From NCBI GenBank assembly GCA_963740065.1, contig CAVUCS010000006.1:124001-188000 (forward strand): a DNA stretch of 64,000 nt, read 5' to 3'. The number at the start of each line of letters is the position of its first letter. Position 1 is the stretch's first letter. The notes under the pieces were generated by a model. That model saw nothing but the letters and a program-made list of their open reading frames with translations, was not told the origin of the DNA and did not search any database. This document shows positions 50,458-58,650 of this stretch, piece by piece. The position numbers were made by a program, and so were the translations under genes. This stretch comes from DASVDE01 sp963740065. GTDB taxonomy: Bacteria; Actinomycetota; Thermoleophilia; Solirubrobacterales; 70-9.

Positions 50458-51906
50458 GGCCGGGCGCGGCTGAGCTTGATCGTGCGGGCTCTGCGGGCGC
50501 CCGGGTATCGCCACCAGCAGTTGCGTCTTCAGGGTTCCGTTGCGGCGCAGCAGCGGGCGACCGCGGCCGTTGAGGGCGACTCGGAAGGTGTGGGACCTCC
50601 CGCCTCCCAGACGGAAGAGGTGGCGGGCGACGCCAATCCGCACAAACCTGACGGACCTGGCGCGGCCCCGGGCGGGCCGTTTGACGTGGGTGCGAAGGAT
50701 GATTTGGCCGGGGCAGGCGATCTCCGGCCCCCAGCCGCAGCGGACCCGGACGCGCACGGTCCCGGCCTGAGGCTTGACCCCGGAGACAGTGAGAGGCGGC
50801 AGGCTCGCCGGCGCGGTGGCGTGGCCGACCGTCCCGCCGTCGAGGTAGTTGTTGTCGATGTTGATCGTCACCCCGCCCCAGCGCTCGTCATGGCCGCCGC
50901 GGTACTGGTGGATGCGCTGCTGCAAGGACCAGGCGCTTCTGGGGACGTAGGGGTCCGCGGTGCTGCGGCGGCCGTTCCAGTTGGCGATCCAGATGTGGTC
51001 GGGCAGGGAGTAGAGAGTGCCGAGGCGACTGACCAGGTCCTCGATGCCCGAGGCGCTGCTGCTGTAGACGCCGGACTGGTATCCCAGCGCGTGCAGTTTC
51101 TCCGTCCAGGACTCGAGGAACTTGAGGGTGGCGTTCGTCGCGCTGACGGTTTGGGTGTAGCTCTCCATGTCGAAGTAGATAGGGCTGCCGGGGCCCATGC
51201 CGACCGAACGGGCATCGCCGACGGCGTCGGCGGCTTGGGCCGCGCCTTGAGGGATCGCGGTGGAGGCGCTGAGCTTTGCGCAGGAGCCGCAGCTGCTGGT
51301 CGGCGCCTGTAGGCCGACGTAGGTCGGGATCAGGTGCCAGCCCTCAGCCACCTGCTCTCCGACCCAGCGCGAGGTCAGGTTGGGCTGGGAGCAGCCGCGG
51401 TTGAGGCCGCCGATGTAGACGCCGAGCCCGCGGTAGGGAGAGGCGCCCCAGGCCGCCATCGTCCGCGACGAGGGAGCGGAGCAGGCGTCGAAGCCGAGGC
51501 CGGTGAAGGTGGCGCCGCCGATCGCCGAGCCGGCAGTGGGGGGAGCGACGGCGGAGGTCGTCGCCCGCGCGGCGCGCGCCTCGGCGGCGGGGTCGAGGAG
51601 GATCGCGCGGCGACGGCCGATCGCGTGCGAGGGGCAGCGCTGGTTGGCGCTCGGCGCTCCCAGATAAACGGCGCGGCGGTCAAGGCGCACGCACATCCCC
51701 GGGTGTCGGGCGAGGCGGATGATGGGCCACGAGGCGGGTGCCTTCGCCTCCCCCCCGCGATAGCGGACGGTCTTGGTCCCAGAATCAGCCCAGGCGCCAC
51801 CGGGTCCGGCAAGAGCCGACCATCCCAGGATTAGGGCGAATGCGACGACCCCCGCCGACCGGCGCCAGGCGTGCGCAAACGCTCCGCTTCGAGCGGCCAT
51901 ACGCAT
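50454..51906 (-). CDS. Secreted DUF1906 (glycoside hydrolase-like Rv2525c) protein
   Basis: Exported protein of about 483 residues. Signal peptide AGVVAFALILGWSALAGPGGAWA. Residues about 125-375 form the DUF1906 TIM-like barrel: GLGFDACSAPSSRTMAAW, VYIGGLNRGC, WHLIPTYVGLQAPTSSC, GSPIYFDMESY (acidic Asp/Glu pair) and HIWIANWNGR, ending in WSLQQRIHQY and INIDNNYL. A C-terminal beta domain follows (VRVRVRCGWGPEIACPGQI, TFRVALNGRGRPLLRRNG). The frame without correction continues to 50158 across vapC; one extra base near 50497-50501 explains this, and the corrected frame ends ARTIKLSRARP at 50454-50456. Related proteins such as Rv2525c are cell-wall associated. Confidence 0.82.
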
Positions 51907-51926
51907 TGGAACCCATTCTGCCCGTC

Positions 51927-52910
51927 TCAGTAGCGGCCGTCAGCGAAAGGGGCGGGTTGCAAGTCTTTCGGCGCGGTCGATCTGCGCCGGCGCAGGCGCC
52001 GACGCAGAGCCGACAGTAGGGGGGCCGCGATCATGCCCTCGGCGGGCAGTGACTTTTGCTCTAAGCCCGCGGCGTCGCGCCATCCACGAAACCTTCCCAC
52101 CGCCCCGCGGCCCGTATGGTCGAGGGCGATCTGGCCCGCGCAGATTGCCCCTTCGCCGAGCAGCGTCCGCATGGCGCCGACCGGGCTGCGCATGATTCCG
52201 TAGCGACGCAAAAGGTAGCCGCGGCTCCAGCCGGTCTGCGCGTACTTCGCCCCGCTGCCGGCTCCCAGGGTGGCGGAGTAGCGATGCGAGCCCGTCGCCC
52301 CGTAGGCAAGCGCGCAGGTGGCGCCTTCGGCTCGCAATCGCAGGCCCAGGTCGAGATCCTCGTAATAGGCATGGATGCGTTCGTCGAAACCGTCAACCGC
52401 CTCGAACGCCGCGCGAGAGTAGAGCGCCGCGCCGCCGGTCGGGGCGAGCGGAGGTGGGCTCCCGAGCGCCGAGGCGAGTGGCTCACCGTGCAGGTGGTCG
52501 AAGGCCATCAGCGTCCTGCGATCGACGACTATCCCGGCGGAGTCGATGAGGCTCGGCGAGCCATACGGGGTCAGCACGCCCGCGACCATCTCGGCCCCAT
52601 CGCGGTGAGCGCCCAGCATCTCCTCGATGAAGTCCGGCTCACATCGCACGTCGTTGTTGAGCAGGATGATCGGGTCCCCCGGATGCTCGGCAATCGCAAG
52701 GTTCAGAGCCCCGCCGAATCCGCGGTTGCGAGGGAGAGGGATCAACTCAACCCAGGGAAAGCGCTCACGCACAAGCTCCCGCGACCCGTCGGTGGACCCG
52801 TTGTCCACGACGACAACAGCGCAGCCGACCGTTTGCCGCTCAAGGCTCTCCAACAGCTCCGCGAGCAAGGCCCCCCGGTTGAAGTTCGGAACGTAGGCCG
52901 TCGGCGTCAC
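51927..52910 (-). CDS. GT2 family glycosyltransferase, paralogue of the 33.8-kb gene
   Basis: A 327-residue GT-A enzyme: AYVPNFNRGALLAELLESLE, VVVVDNGSTDGSRELV, IILLNNDVRCEPDFIEEML, LIDSAGIVVDRRTLMAFDHL, TGGAALYSRAAFEAVDGF, AYYEDLDLGLRLRAEG and RYSATLGAGSGAKYAQTGW. All motifs align with the gene at 33827-34756 but the nucleotide sequences differ. It is 20 bases upstream of the DUF1906 gene on the same strand, so it may modify a cell-wall polymer. Confidence 0.88.
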   Translation of the reverse strand: MTPTAYVPNFNRGALLAELLESLERQTVGCAVVVVDNGSTDGSRELVRERFPWVELIPLPRNRGFGGALNLAIAEHPGDPIILLNNDVRCEPDFIEEMLGAHRDGAEMVAGVLTPYGSPSLIDSAGIVVDRRTLMAFDHLHGEPLASALGSPPPLAPTGGAALYSRAAFEAVDGFDERIHAYYEDLDLGLRLRAEGATCALAYGATGSHRYSATLGAGSGAKYAQTGWSRGYLLRRYGIMRSPVGAMRTLLGEGAICAGQIALDHTGRGAVGRFRGWRDAAGLEQKSLPAEGMIAAPLLSALRRRLRRRRSTAPKDLQPAPFADGRY

Positions 52911-52930
52911 CCAGCCATGCTCTCACCCAG

Positions 52931-53143
52931 ATCAAGGCACTCGACCGCTCTCCCGAGCACAAGCTCTACGGCCTGCTGGCGCGAGAGAAGGGCAACGGAG
53001 CCCACTCCGCCTACAACGCCCTGATCCGCCGGTTGGTCAGCTTTGAGCGCGCGGCCGCATGCGTGAGCTAGCTGCTGTACCGATTCCCCGCCATCGACCA
53101 GGCCAAGTTTCGCGAATCGGTGGAGAAGCTTTTCGGCGCCTAA
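52931..53143 (+). pseudogene. Possible decayed coding fragment (no start, one in-frame TAG)
   Basis: Read on the plus strand, one frame gives SPEHKLYGLLAREKGNGAHS and NALIRRLVSFERAAACVS, a TAG at 53069, then LLYRFPAIDQAKFRESVEKL and a TAA at 53141. The composition is coding-like, with helix-forming charged segments, but there is no start codon and the upstream part is the GT2 promoter. It may be a truncated remnant of an accessory gene. The rest of the 52911-53214 gap holds nothing else I can support. Confidence 0.3.
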
Positions 53144-53214
53144 GTTCAGATGTCGTTGCAGAATCGTTGCGGTGTGCGCGCATTCAGGCACTGGAGCATC
53201 GCTAGCGTCGTTGC

Positions 53215-53763
53215 ATGGCCGCCGAGGGAACATCCAAAAGACTCGTTTCCGCAAGGGCAATTCAGCGCCGAATCTTCTTGCTAAGAGAGCGGCAAGTCAT
53301 GCTCGACGCTGACCTTGCGGATCTCTACGGTGTCGAAACCGGCGCCTTGACACGAGCGGTCTTACGTAACCGGGAGAGGTTCCCAAGCGATTTCATGTTC
53401 CAACTCACCGAGGAGGAGTGGGTTCGTTTGAGATGCCAAATTGGCATCTCAAACGAAGGACGAGGGGGTCGGCGCTACCGCCCCCGCGTCTTTAGCGAGC
53501 AAGGCATCGCGATGTTGTCCAGTGTGCTGCGCAGCGAGCAAGCTGTAGCCGTCAATATCGAGATCATGCGTGCCTTTGTTGAACTCAGGCACATCGCTCA
53601 GTCCTATGAAGGCCTGGCCAATCGCCTTGATGAACTGGAGCGAAACGTGAGCGCCAAGCTCGGTAGAGAACGAGCGCGAGTGGATGCGATCTTCACGCTA
53701 CTTCGCGAAGTCACCCTCTCGAGACCTCGAAAGCATCCAGCCGGGTTCATGCCTTCCAGGTAG
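53215..53763 (+). CDS. ORF6N/KilA-N-type DNA-binding domain protein
   Basis: A 182-residue protein. RRIFLLRERQVMLDADLADLYGVETGALTRAVLRN is the ORF6N domain signature (RxxxVMLDxDLAxLYGVxT), with NRERFPSDFMFQLTEEEW and RPRVFSEQGIAMLSSVLRSEQAVAVNIEIMRAFVELR completing it; a coiled-coil region (LANRLDELERNVSAKLGRERA) and short tail follow. ORF6N proteins occur in phages and mobile elements as antirepressors or regulators. ATG 53215. It stands next to a RHH-MazF module and a possible decayed fragment, so the area looks like an accessory insertion. Confidence 0.85.
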   Translation: MAAEGTSKRLVSARAIQRRIFLLRERQVMLDADLADLYGVETGALTRAVLRNRERFPSDFMFQLTEEEWVRLRCQIGISNEGRGGRRYRPRVFSEQGIAMLSSVLRSEQAVAVNIEIMRAFVELRHIAQSYEGLANRLDELERNVSAKLGRERARVDAIFTLLREVTLSRPRKHPAGFMPSR

Positions 53764-53816
53764 CCGTGCCGTTGGACAAGCCCCACGCGAGATCAGGTCA
53801 TGGAGGAGCGATTATC

Positions 53817-53836
53817 TTGTAGACGATTTTGTAGAC
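53817..53836. promoter_or_regulatory. Putative operator of the RHH-MazF module: two TTGTAGAC direct repeats
   Basis: TTGTAGAC at 53817-53824 and again at 53829-53836, spaced by 12 bases (about one helical turn), end 7 bases before the antitoxin ATG at 53844. Position and direct-repeat form fit a ribbon-helix-helix autoregulator site. Confidence 0.5.
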
Positions 53837-53843
53837 TGCCAGT

Positions 53844-54086
53844 ATGGCGGCAGTCGAGACGACCACCATTCGGGTGCGGCGGAGCACACAGCGTCGGCTG
53901 GCGCAGGAGGCGGAGCTGACCGGGAAGAGCGTGGTCGACGTGCTTGATGCCGCCGCCGACCTGTTGGAGGAGCAGCGACTCCTGGCGGACATGGATCGCG
54001 CTTATCGGAGACGCGGGGCCGAGATCCGCGAGGAGTCCGCCGCCTGGGAGGCGACGCTCCCCGATGGGCTCACCGACGAGCGTTGA
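53844..54086 (+). CDS. Ribbon-helix-helix antitoxin (MazE-like)
   Basis: An 80-residue protein: TTIRVRRSTQRRLAQEAELTGKSVVDVLDAAADLLEEQRLL is a ribbon-helix-helix DNA-binding fold (beta strand TTIRVRR, then two helices). The C-terminal DRAYRRRGAEIREESAAWEATLPDGL is the typical extended toxin-binding tail of MazE-type partners of actinobacterial MazF. One base separates its stop from the MazF start. Starts with ATG 53844. Confidence 0.85.
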   Translation: MAAVETTTIRVRRSTQRRLAQEAELTGKSVVDVLDAAADLLEEQRLLADMDRAYRRRGAEIREESAAWEATLPDGLTDER

Positions 54087-54087
54087 G

Positions 54088-54447
54088 ATGCCCGGAGCCG
54101 AGCCCGAGCGGGGCGATGTCTACGAGGTCGATCTCGATCCCGTCGAGGGCCGCGAACAGGCCGGAAGGCGGCCGCTGTTGGTGCTCTCGATCGGAGCGAT
54201 GAACCGCTCGGCCGCGGAATTGGTGATCGGGGTGCCGCTGACGACCACCGACTGGAGCAACGCCATGCATGTGCGGATCGAGCCGCCTCGCGGCGGATTG
54301 AGCAAGGCCAGCTTCGCGATGCCGGAGATGATCCGGTCCATCTCCACCCGCCGATTGCGCCGCCGCCTGGGATCCGCCCCCAACGACACCGTGGACGCGG
54401 TGGCCAAACGGGCAGGGCTGCTGATCGGCCTCGGCCGCAGCCGCTAA
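54088..54447 (+). CDS. mazF: MazF/PemK family endoribonuclease toxin
   Basis: A 119-residue PemK-like toxin cleaving mRNA or tRNA. ERGDVYEVDLDPVEGREQAGRRPLLVLSIGAMNRS is the MazF opening (RGDxxxVDLDPxxGxEQxGxRP), followed by VIGVPLTTTDWSNAMHVRIEP and SFAMPEMIRSISTRRLRRRLG, with the conserved Arg/Ser/Thr of the active site present. Normal length. Two-base gap to the antitoxin. Confidence 0.93.
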   Translation: MPGAEPERGDVYEVDLDPVEGREQAGRRPLLVLSIGAMNRSAAELVIGVPLTTTDWSNAMHVRIEPPRGGLSKASFAMPEMIRSISTRRLRRRLGSAPNDTVDAVAKRAGLLIGLGRSR

Positions 54448-54465
54448 AGCCAACGCCTCGCACTC

Positions 54466-54531
54466 CTGTCAGCCAAGGCTGGCAGTCCTCTCGCTTATGT
54501 AGGGTTCCGATCCTGCCAATGTGGCAGGGTC
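54466..54531. other. Two hairpins in the 276-base gap before the SulP gene
   Basis: Stem 1: 54466-54485 (CTGTCAGCC-AA-GGCTGGCAG, one wobble). Stem 2: 54509-54531 (GATCCTGCCA-ATG-TGGCAGGGTC, one G-T pair). They follow the mazF stop and could terminate that operon, though neither has a T-run. The remainder of the gap (54532-54723) shows no gene and no riboswitch I recognise. Confidence 0.4.
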
Positions 54532-54723
54532 GATTGGGTTGCCGCCCGGCCGGCCGAGTGAGTAGTCAGAGCGCGTCCTGTTGCAGCCCCGCACTGAGTG
54601 CGGTGAGCGCCGAGGAGCAGCTGGCCTCAGCACACCACACAGGACCCGATGACGAATACCCCTGGCTCCAGCGAGCCGCCGATCCATGACGGCCACCCGT
54701 GCCGCACCGACTGCGAGAGATAG

Positions 54724-56211
54724 ATGCCGAACTTCCTTACCTCACTTCCCGCCCGCCTGACCCTTCCGGGCGCCAACGTCCTCCGGATCGAGCTACTCGC
54801 CGGCCTGGTCGTAGCGCTGGCGCTGATCCCGGAGGCGATCTCCTTCTCGATCATCGCCGGGGTCGACCCGAAGGTCGGCCTCTATGCCTCGTTCACGATG
54901 GCGGTCGCGATCGCCTTTACCGGCGGGCGGCCGGCGATGATCTCCGCGGCGACCGGCGCGATGGCCCTCGTCGTCGTCTCCCTGGTCAAGGACCACGGCG
55001 TCGAATACCTGCTGGCGGCGACGATCCTCGCCGGAGCGATCCAGGTGACGCTGGGGCTGCTGGGGGCGGCGAAGTTGATGCGGTTCGTGCCGCACTCGGT
55101 GATGACCGGCTTCGTCAACGCGCTGGCGATCCTGATCTTCCTCGCCCAACTGCCGCACCTGACCGACGGTGGCGCCGCGGTGTACGCGCTCGTGGCTGCC
55201 GGGCTGGCGATCATGTATTTGCTGCCGCGGGTGACCAAAGCGGTCCCGGCGCCACTCGTCGCGATCGTCCTGCTCACCGTCGCCTGCGTGGCGGCGGGCA
55301 TCGGTGTGCCCACGGTCGGCGACGAGGGGCGACTGCCGGACGCCCTACCGATACTCGGGATTCCCTCGGTCCCGTTCTCGCTGGAGACGCTGACGATCAT
55401 CGCTCCCTACGCCCTCACCCTCGCCGTGGTCGGGCTGCTCGAGTCGTTGATGACCGCGAGGCTGGTCGATGACATCACCGAGACGCCGTCTGACAAGGAC
55501 CGCGAGTCGCGCGGGCAGGGCATCGCCAACGTCGTGACCGGCCTGTTCGGCGGCATGGCCGGCTGCGCGATGATCGGCCAGACGATGATCAACGTCCGCA
55601 CCAGCGGCGCCCGCACGCGACTCTCAACCTTCGCGGCCGGGGCGTTCCTGCTGCTGCTCGTGGTCGGGCTCGGGAGCCTGGTCGCGGTCATCCCGATGGC
55701 GGCCCTGGTGGCGGTGATGATGCTCGTCGCGGCCTCGACCTTCGACTGGCACTCGGTTGCCCCGGCGACCCTGCGCCGGATGCCTCGTGGCGAGACGCTG
55801 ATCATGCTGGTCACCGTCGCCGGCACCGTCGCGACGCGCAACCTCGCGATCGGCGTCGGGGCGGGAGTGCTGACCGCGATGGCGGTCTTCGCCCGCCGGG
55901 TCGCCCACCTGGTTGAGGTCGACCGCGTCCTCGACCCCGACGGCACCACCTGCATCTACTCGGTCACCGGCGAGGTCTTCTTCGCCTCCGACCAGGAGCT
56001 GATCGAGGCGTTCCGCTACGCCGAGGACCCACCGAAGGTCATCGTCGACCTCTCCCGCGCCCACCTCTGGGACGCATCGGCGATCGCCGCCCTTGACGCG
56101 ATCGAGGCCCACTACGACCGTCACGACGTCGAGCTGACGATCACCGGCCTTAACGACCGCAGCGACCGCCTCCACCAGACGCTCTCAGGTCAGATGGTCG
56201 CGACGCACTGA
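54724..56211 (+). CDS. SulP family anion transporter with STAS domain
   Basis: A 495-residue membrane transporter (SLC26/SulP family). VVALALIPEAISFSIIAGVDPKVGLYASF is the SulP entry motif, and VPHSVMTGFVNALAILIFLAQLPHL a core helix. About 12 helices to residue 390, then a STAS domain (TGEVFFASDQELIEAFRYAED, VIVDLSRAHLWDASAIAALDAI, with the serine of the typical DASA motif). Family members carry sulfate, bicarbonate or other anions; the substrate is not identifiable. ATG 54724. Confidence 0.92.
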   Translation: MPNFLTSLPARLTLPGANVLRIELLAGLVVALALIPEAISFSIIAGVDPKVGLYASFTMAVAIAFTGGRPAMISAATGAMALVVVSLVKDHGVEYLLAATILAGAIQVTLGLLGAAKLMRFVPHSVMTGFVNALAILIFLAQLPHLTDGGAAVYALVAAGLAIMYLLPRVTKAVPAPLVAIVLLTVACVAAGIGVPTVGDEGRLPDALPILGIPSVPFSLETLTIIAPYALTLAVVGLLESLMTARLVDDITETPSDKDRESRGQGIANVVTGLFGGMAGCAMIGQTMINVRTSGARTRLSTFAAGAFLLLLVVGLGSLVAVIPMAALVAVMMLVAASTFDWHSVAPATLRRMPRGETLIMLVTVAGTVATRNLAIGVGAGVLTAMAVFARRVAHLVEVDRVLDPDGTTCIYSVTGEVFFASDQELIEAFRYAEDPPKVIVDLSRAHLWDASAIAALDAIEAHYDRHDVELTITGLNDRSDRLHQTLSGQMVATH

Positions 56212-56241
56212 TCGCACGGCGCTTCGCCGAGTCCCCGCGAC

Positions 56242-58641
56242 TCACCCGCCGCCGGGCGGGACCAGCTGCAGCTCTCGCCAGGGGCCCTCGCCGGCCATCG
56301 GCTGGGTGCGGCCTTCCAGCCAGTCGGGCTGGAGGTCGTCGTAGTGGGGGCTGGCCGGGTGGCCGGACTGGCCGGTGAACATCTGCCAGCGGGAGCGCTC
56401 CGGGGCCGTGGGGTCGGCGACCATTCGCCAGCTCGGCGCCCAGACGGCTCTGTAGGGGTCGTTGGGGTCGTAGGCGATCTGGCTCACGGTCTCCTGCGCG
56501 CCTCCCGCTCTGAGCTTGCGGTTGAGCAGTTTGCGCAGCAGCGGATTCGCCGCCCCCAGCGGGTGTGGGAACTCCATCTCGTGGACGTGTCCCCAGCGCC
56601 AACCTTCGGGGTCGGGACCAAAGCGGTCGGTGAGGTCGTCGAGGGCGCCGCTGAGGGATTCCAGGACCAGCTCGTCCCAGGAGCGGCCGATCAACTCCTC
56701 GTCGCCCTCCTCCCAGAGCTTCATCAGGTGGGAGTGCCAGCGCCAGGGCGAGGTGACGTGGGGGGTGAAGCCGTTGTCGGCGCGGTCGAGCCAGCGCTCG
56801 GAGAGGTCGCGGTCGCCGATCGCGGCGCGCGCCGTCTCCCGGGCGAGGCGCAGCAGGAAGGCCTGGTAGATCGTGCCGGCGATCGTGTCCGGGTCCAGCC
56901 GCCCGTCCCAGCTGCGCAGGCGCTCGATCGCGCTGCGCTCCCGCTGGCCGCTCGGCGACAGGCGCCCCAAGCGCCGCGCCGCCTCCACTCCCGGGATCGA
57001 GAAGTTGTCGGACTGCATCTCCTCGAAGCCGTCGATGTCGTGCTCGTCGCTTGCCTTCAGCAAGTCCTCGATCCGCCGCGCGCGGAAGCCGTCCAGCCAC
57101 TCGCTGGTGATGTGGTGCGGGTAGTCGTCGCCGACGATGCGGTTGTTGGCGGTGACCAGGAAGCCGCTCTCGGGATCGGTGACCTCGGGCAGCTCGTCGT
57201 AGGGAATCGGCCCGTCCCACTCGAACTCTCCCGTCCAGCCCGGCTTCGGCAGGTCGGGGCAGCCGCCCGGGCGGCGCGGCAGGCGGCCGATCAGCTTGTA
57301 GCCGATCGAGCCGCCCCGGTCGGCCCAGATCAAGTTGGAGGCGGGCGAGGTGTGGCCCTCCAGAGAGGCGACCAGCTCCGGGCCGGAGCCGATGCTGTGC
57401 AGATCGAACATTCCGGAGAAGGCGGTAGGCGCGTCCAGGGTGAACCAGCTGAGCGCGAGCGGCTCGGCCTCGTCGGCGCCGAGCGCATCGTTGACGATCG
57501 GCCCGTGGTGGGTGATCCGCACGTCGATGACCTCGGGGGCGTCGCGCCCCTTCACCGGGATCTCCTCCCGCACGATCTCGAGCGGGCGCCACTCGTCCTC
57601 GAAGAGGTAGCGGTCGCCGTCGACTCTCTCGACGAAGAGGTCCTGGATGTCCGCCATGACGTTGGTGAAGGTCCAGCAGACGTCGTTGTTTTGGCCCATG
57701 TAGACGCCGGGCATGCCGGGGAGGGAGGCGCCGCGGACGAAACGGTCGCCGTGGGTGAGGCCGACCTGGTACCAGATGCCCGGCATGCTCGGGGGGAGGT
57801 GCGGGTCGCCGGCGATCAGCGGCGAGCCGGTGGCGCTGAGGGCGCCGGTGACGGCCCAGTTGTTGGAGCCGCTGGCCTCGGTCGCCAGTCCCATCCCGCG
57901 GCGCACGGCGTCGATCTGCTCGGCGATCGCAAGGCCATCGCCGCTCCAGTGGCTCTGGTCGACGACGGGGTTGTCGGCCGGGTAGCCGGGGTCGAGCTTG
58001 GCGGTCAGCTCGGGGCCGAGCGCGCGCACCATGTCGGCGCGCAGCAGCTCCCGCTCCCAGTTGGTTGAGAGGCCGAAGGCGAGCAGCTTGCCGAGGCTGA
58101 GGATGTCGACGGGGCGCCAGGGCTCAAACCTGGGCAGGCGCAGAAGCTGCATCTCGAAGGGGAGCGCTTTGGCATCGGCGGCGGCGGCGTTGACCCCCTC
58201 GCAGAAGCGCTCCAGCTTGGCGAGCAGGGCGGGGTCGAGCGAGGCGGCCTCGCGTTCGGCAGTGCGGCGAATTCCCAGGGTCAGCATCAGTCGGTCGATC
58301 GGCAGCCCCTCGGCGCCGGCCATCTCCGAAACCCTGCCGCTGACAACGCGGCGGTAGAAGTCCATCTGCCAGAGACGATCCTGCCCGTGGACGAAGCCCT
58401 GCGCGAACCAAATGTCAGCGAGGTCGGCGCCCTCTATATGAGGGACGCCCCAGCGGTCGCGACGGATCCGGACCCGCCCCTCGAGCCCGGCCAGCTCAAT
58501 CGTCCCTTCCTGCTTGGGCAGAGGACGGCGCGCCAGCCAGTGCCAGGCAGCGGCGGTGCTCGCCGCGGCCAGGCCGGTTCCGGCCGCCCCGGCCATAAGT
58601 CCCGCTCGCACTGCCCGCTTCCGCCTCACCACGCGCACCAT
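56242..58641 (-). CDS. Penicillin acylase family (Ntn-hydrolase) protein
   Basis: A 799-residue protein with an N-terminal hydrophobic segment (AGLMAGAAGTGLAAASTAAAWHWLA) for export or anchoring. Penicillin amidase features: RIRRDRWGVPHIEGADLADIWFAQGFVHGQDRLWQMDF, a linker, then the self-cleavage site SGSNNWAV with nucleophilic Ser near residue 259, and IAGDPHLPPSMPGIWYQV, GVYMGQNNDVCWTFTNV, LVTANNRIVGDDYPHH in the beta subunit. All expected motifs for a processed Ntn hydrolase are present. Such enzymes hydrolyse amides, including acyl-homoserine lactones in some bacteria; substrate here unknown. Ten bases downstream of the metallo-beta-lactamase gene's stop. Confidence 0.93.
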   Translation of the reverse strand: MVRVVRRKRAVRAGLMAGAAGTGLAAASTAAAWHWLARRPLPKQEGTIELAGLEGRVRIRRDRWGVPHIEGADLADIWFAQGFVHGQDRLWQMDFYRRVVSGRVSEMAGAEGLPIDRLMLTLGIRRTAEREAASLDPALLAKLERFCEGVNAAAADAKALPFEMQLLRLPRFEPWRPVDILSLGKLLAFGLSTNWERELLRADMVRALGPELTAKLDPGYPADNPVVDQSHWSGDGLAIAEQIDAVRRGMGLATEASGSNNWAVTGALSATGSPLIAGDPHLPPSMPGIWYQVGLTHGDRFVRGASLPGMPGVYMGQNNDVCWTFTNVMADIQDLFVERVDGDRYLFEDEWRPLEIVREEIPVKGRDAPEVIDVRITHHGPIVNDALGADEAEPLALSWFTLDAPTAFSGMFDLHSIGSGPELVASLEGHTSPASNLIWADRGGSIGYKLIGRLPRRPGGCPDLPKPGWTGEFEWDGPIPYDELPEVTDPESGFLVTANNRIVGDDYPHHITSEWLDGFRARRIEDLLKASDEHDIDGFEEMQSDNFSIPGVEAARRLGRLSPSGQRERSAIERLRSWDGRLDPDTIAGTIYQAFLLRLARETARAAIGDRDLSERWLDRADNGFTPHVTSPWRWHSHLMKLWEEGDEELIGRSWDELVLESLSGALDDLTDRFGPDPEGWRWGHVHEMEFPHPLGAANPLLRKLLNRKLRAGGAQETVSQIAYDPNDPYRAVWAPSWRMVADPTAPERSRWQMFTGQSGHPASPHYDDLQPDWLEGRTQPMAGEGPWRELQLVPPGGG

Positions 58642-58650
58642 ACTGGCTGG

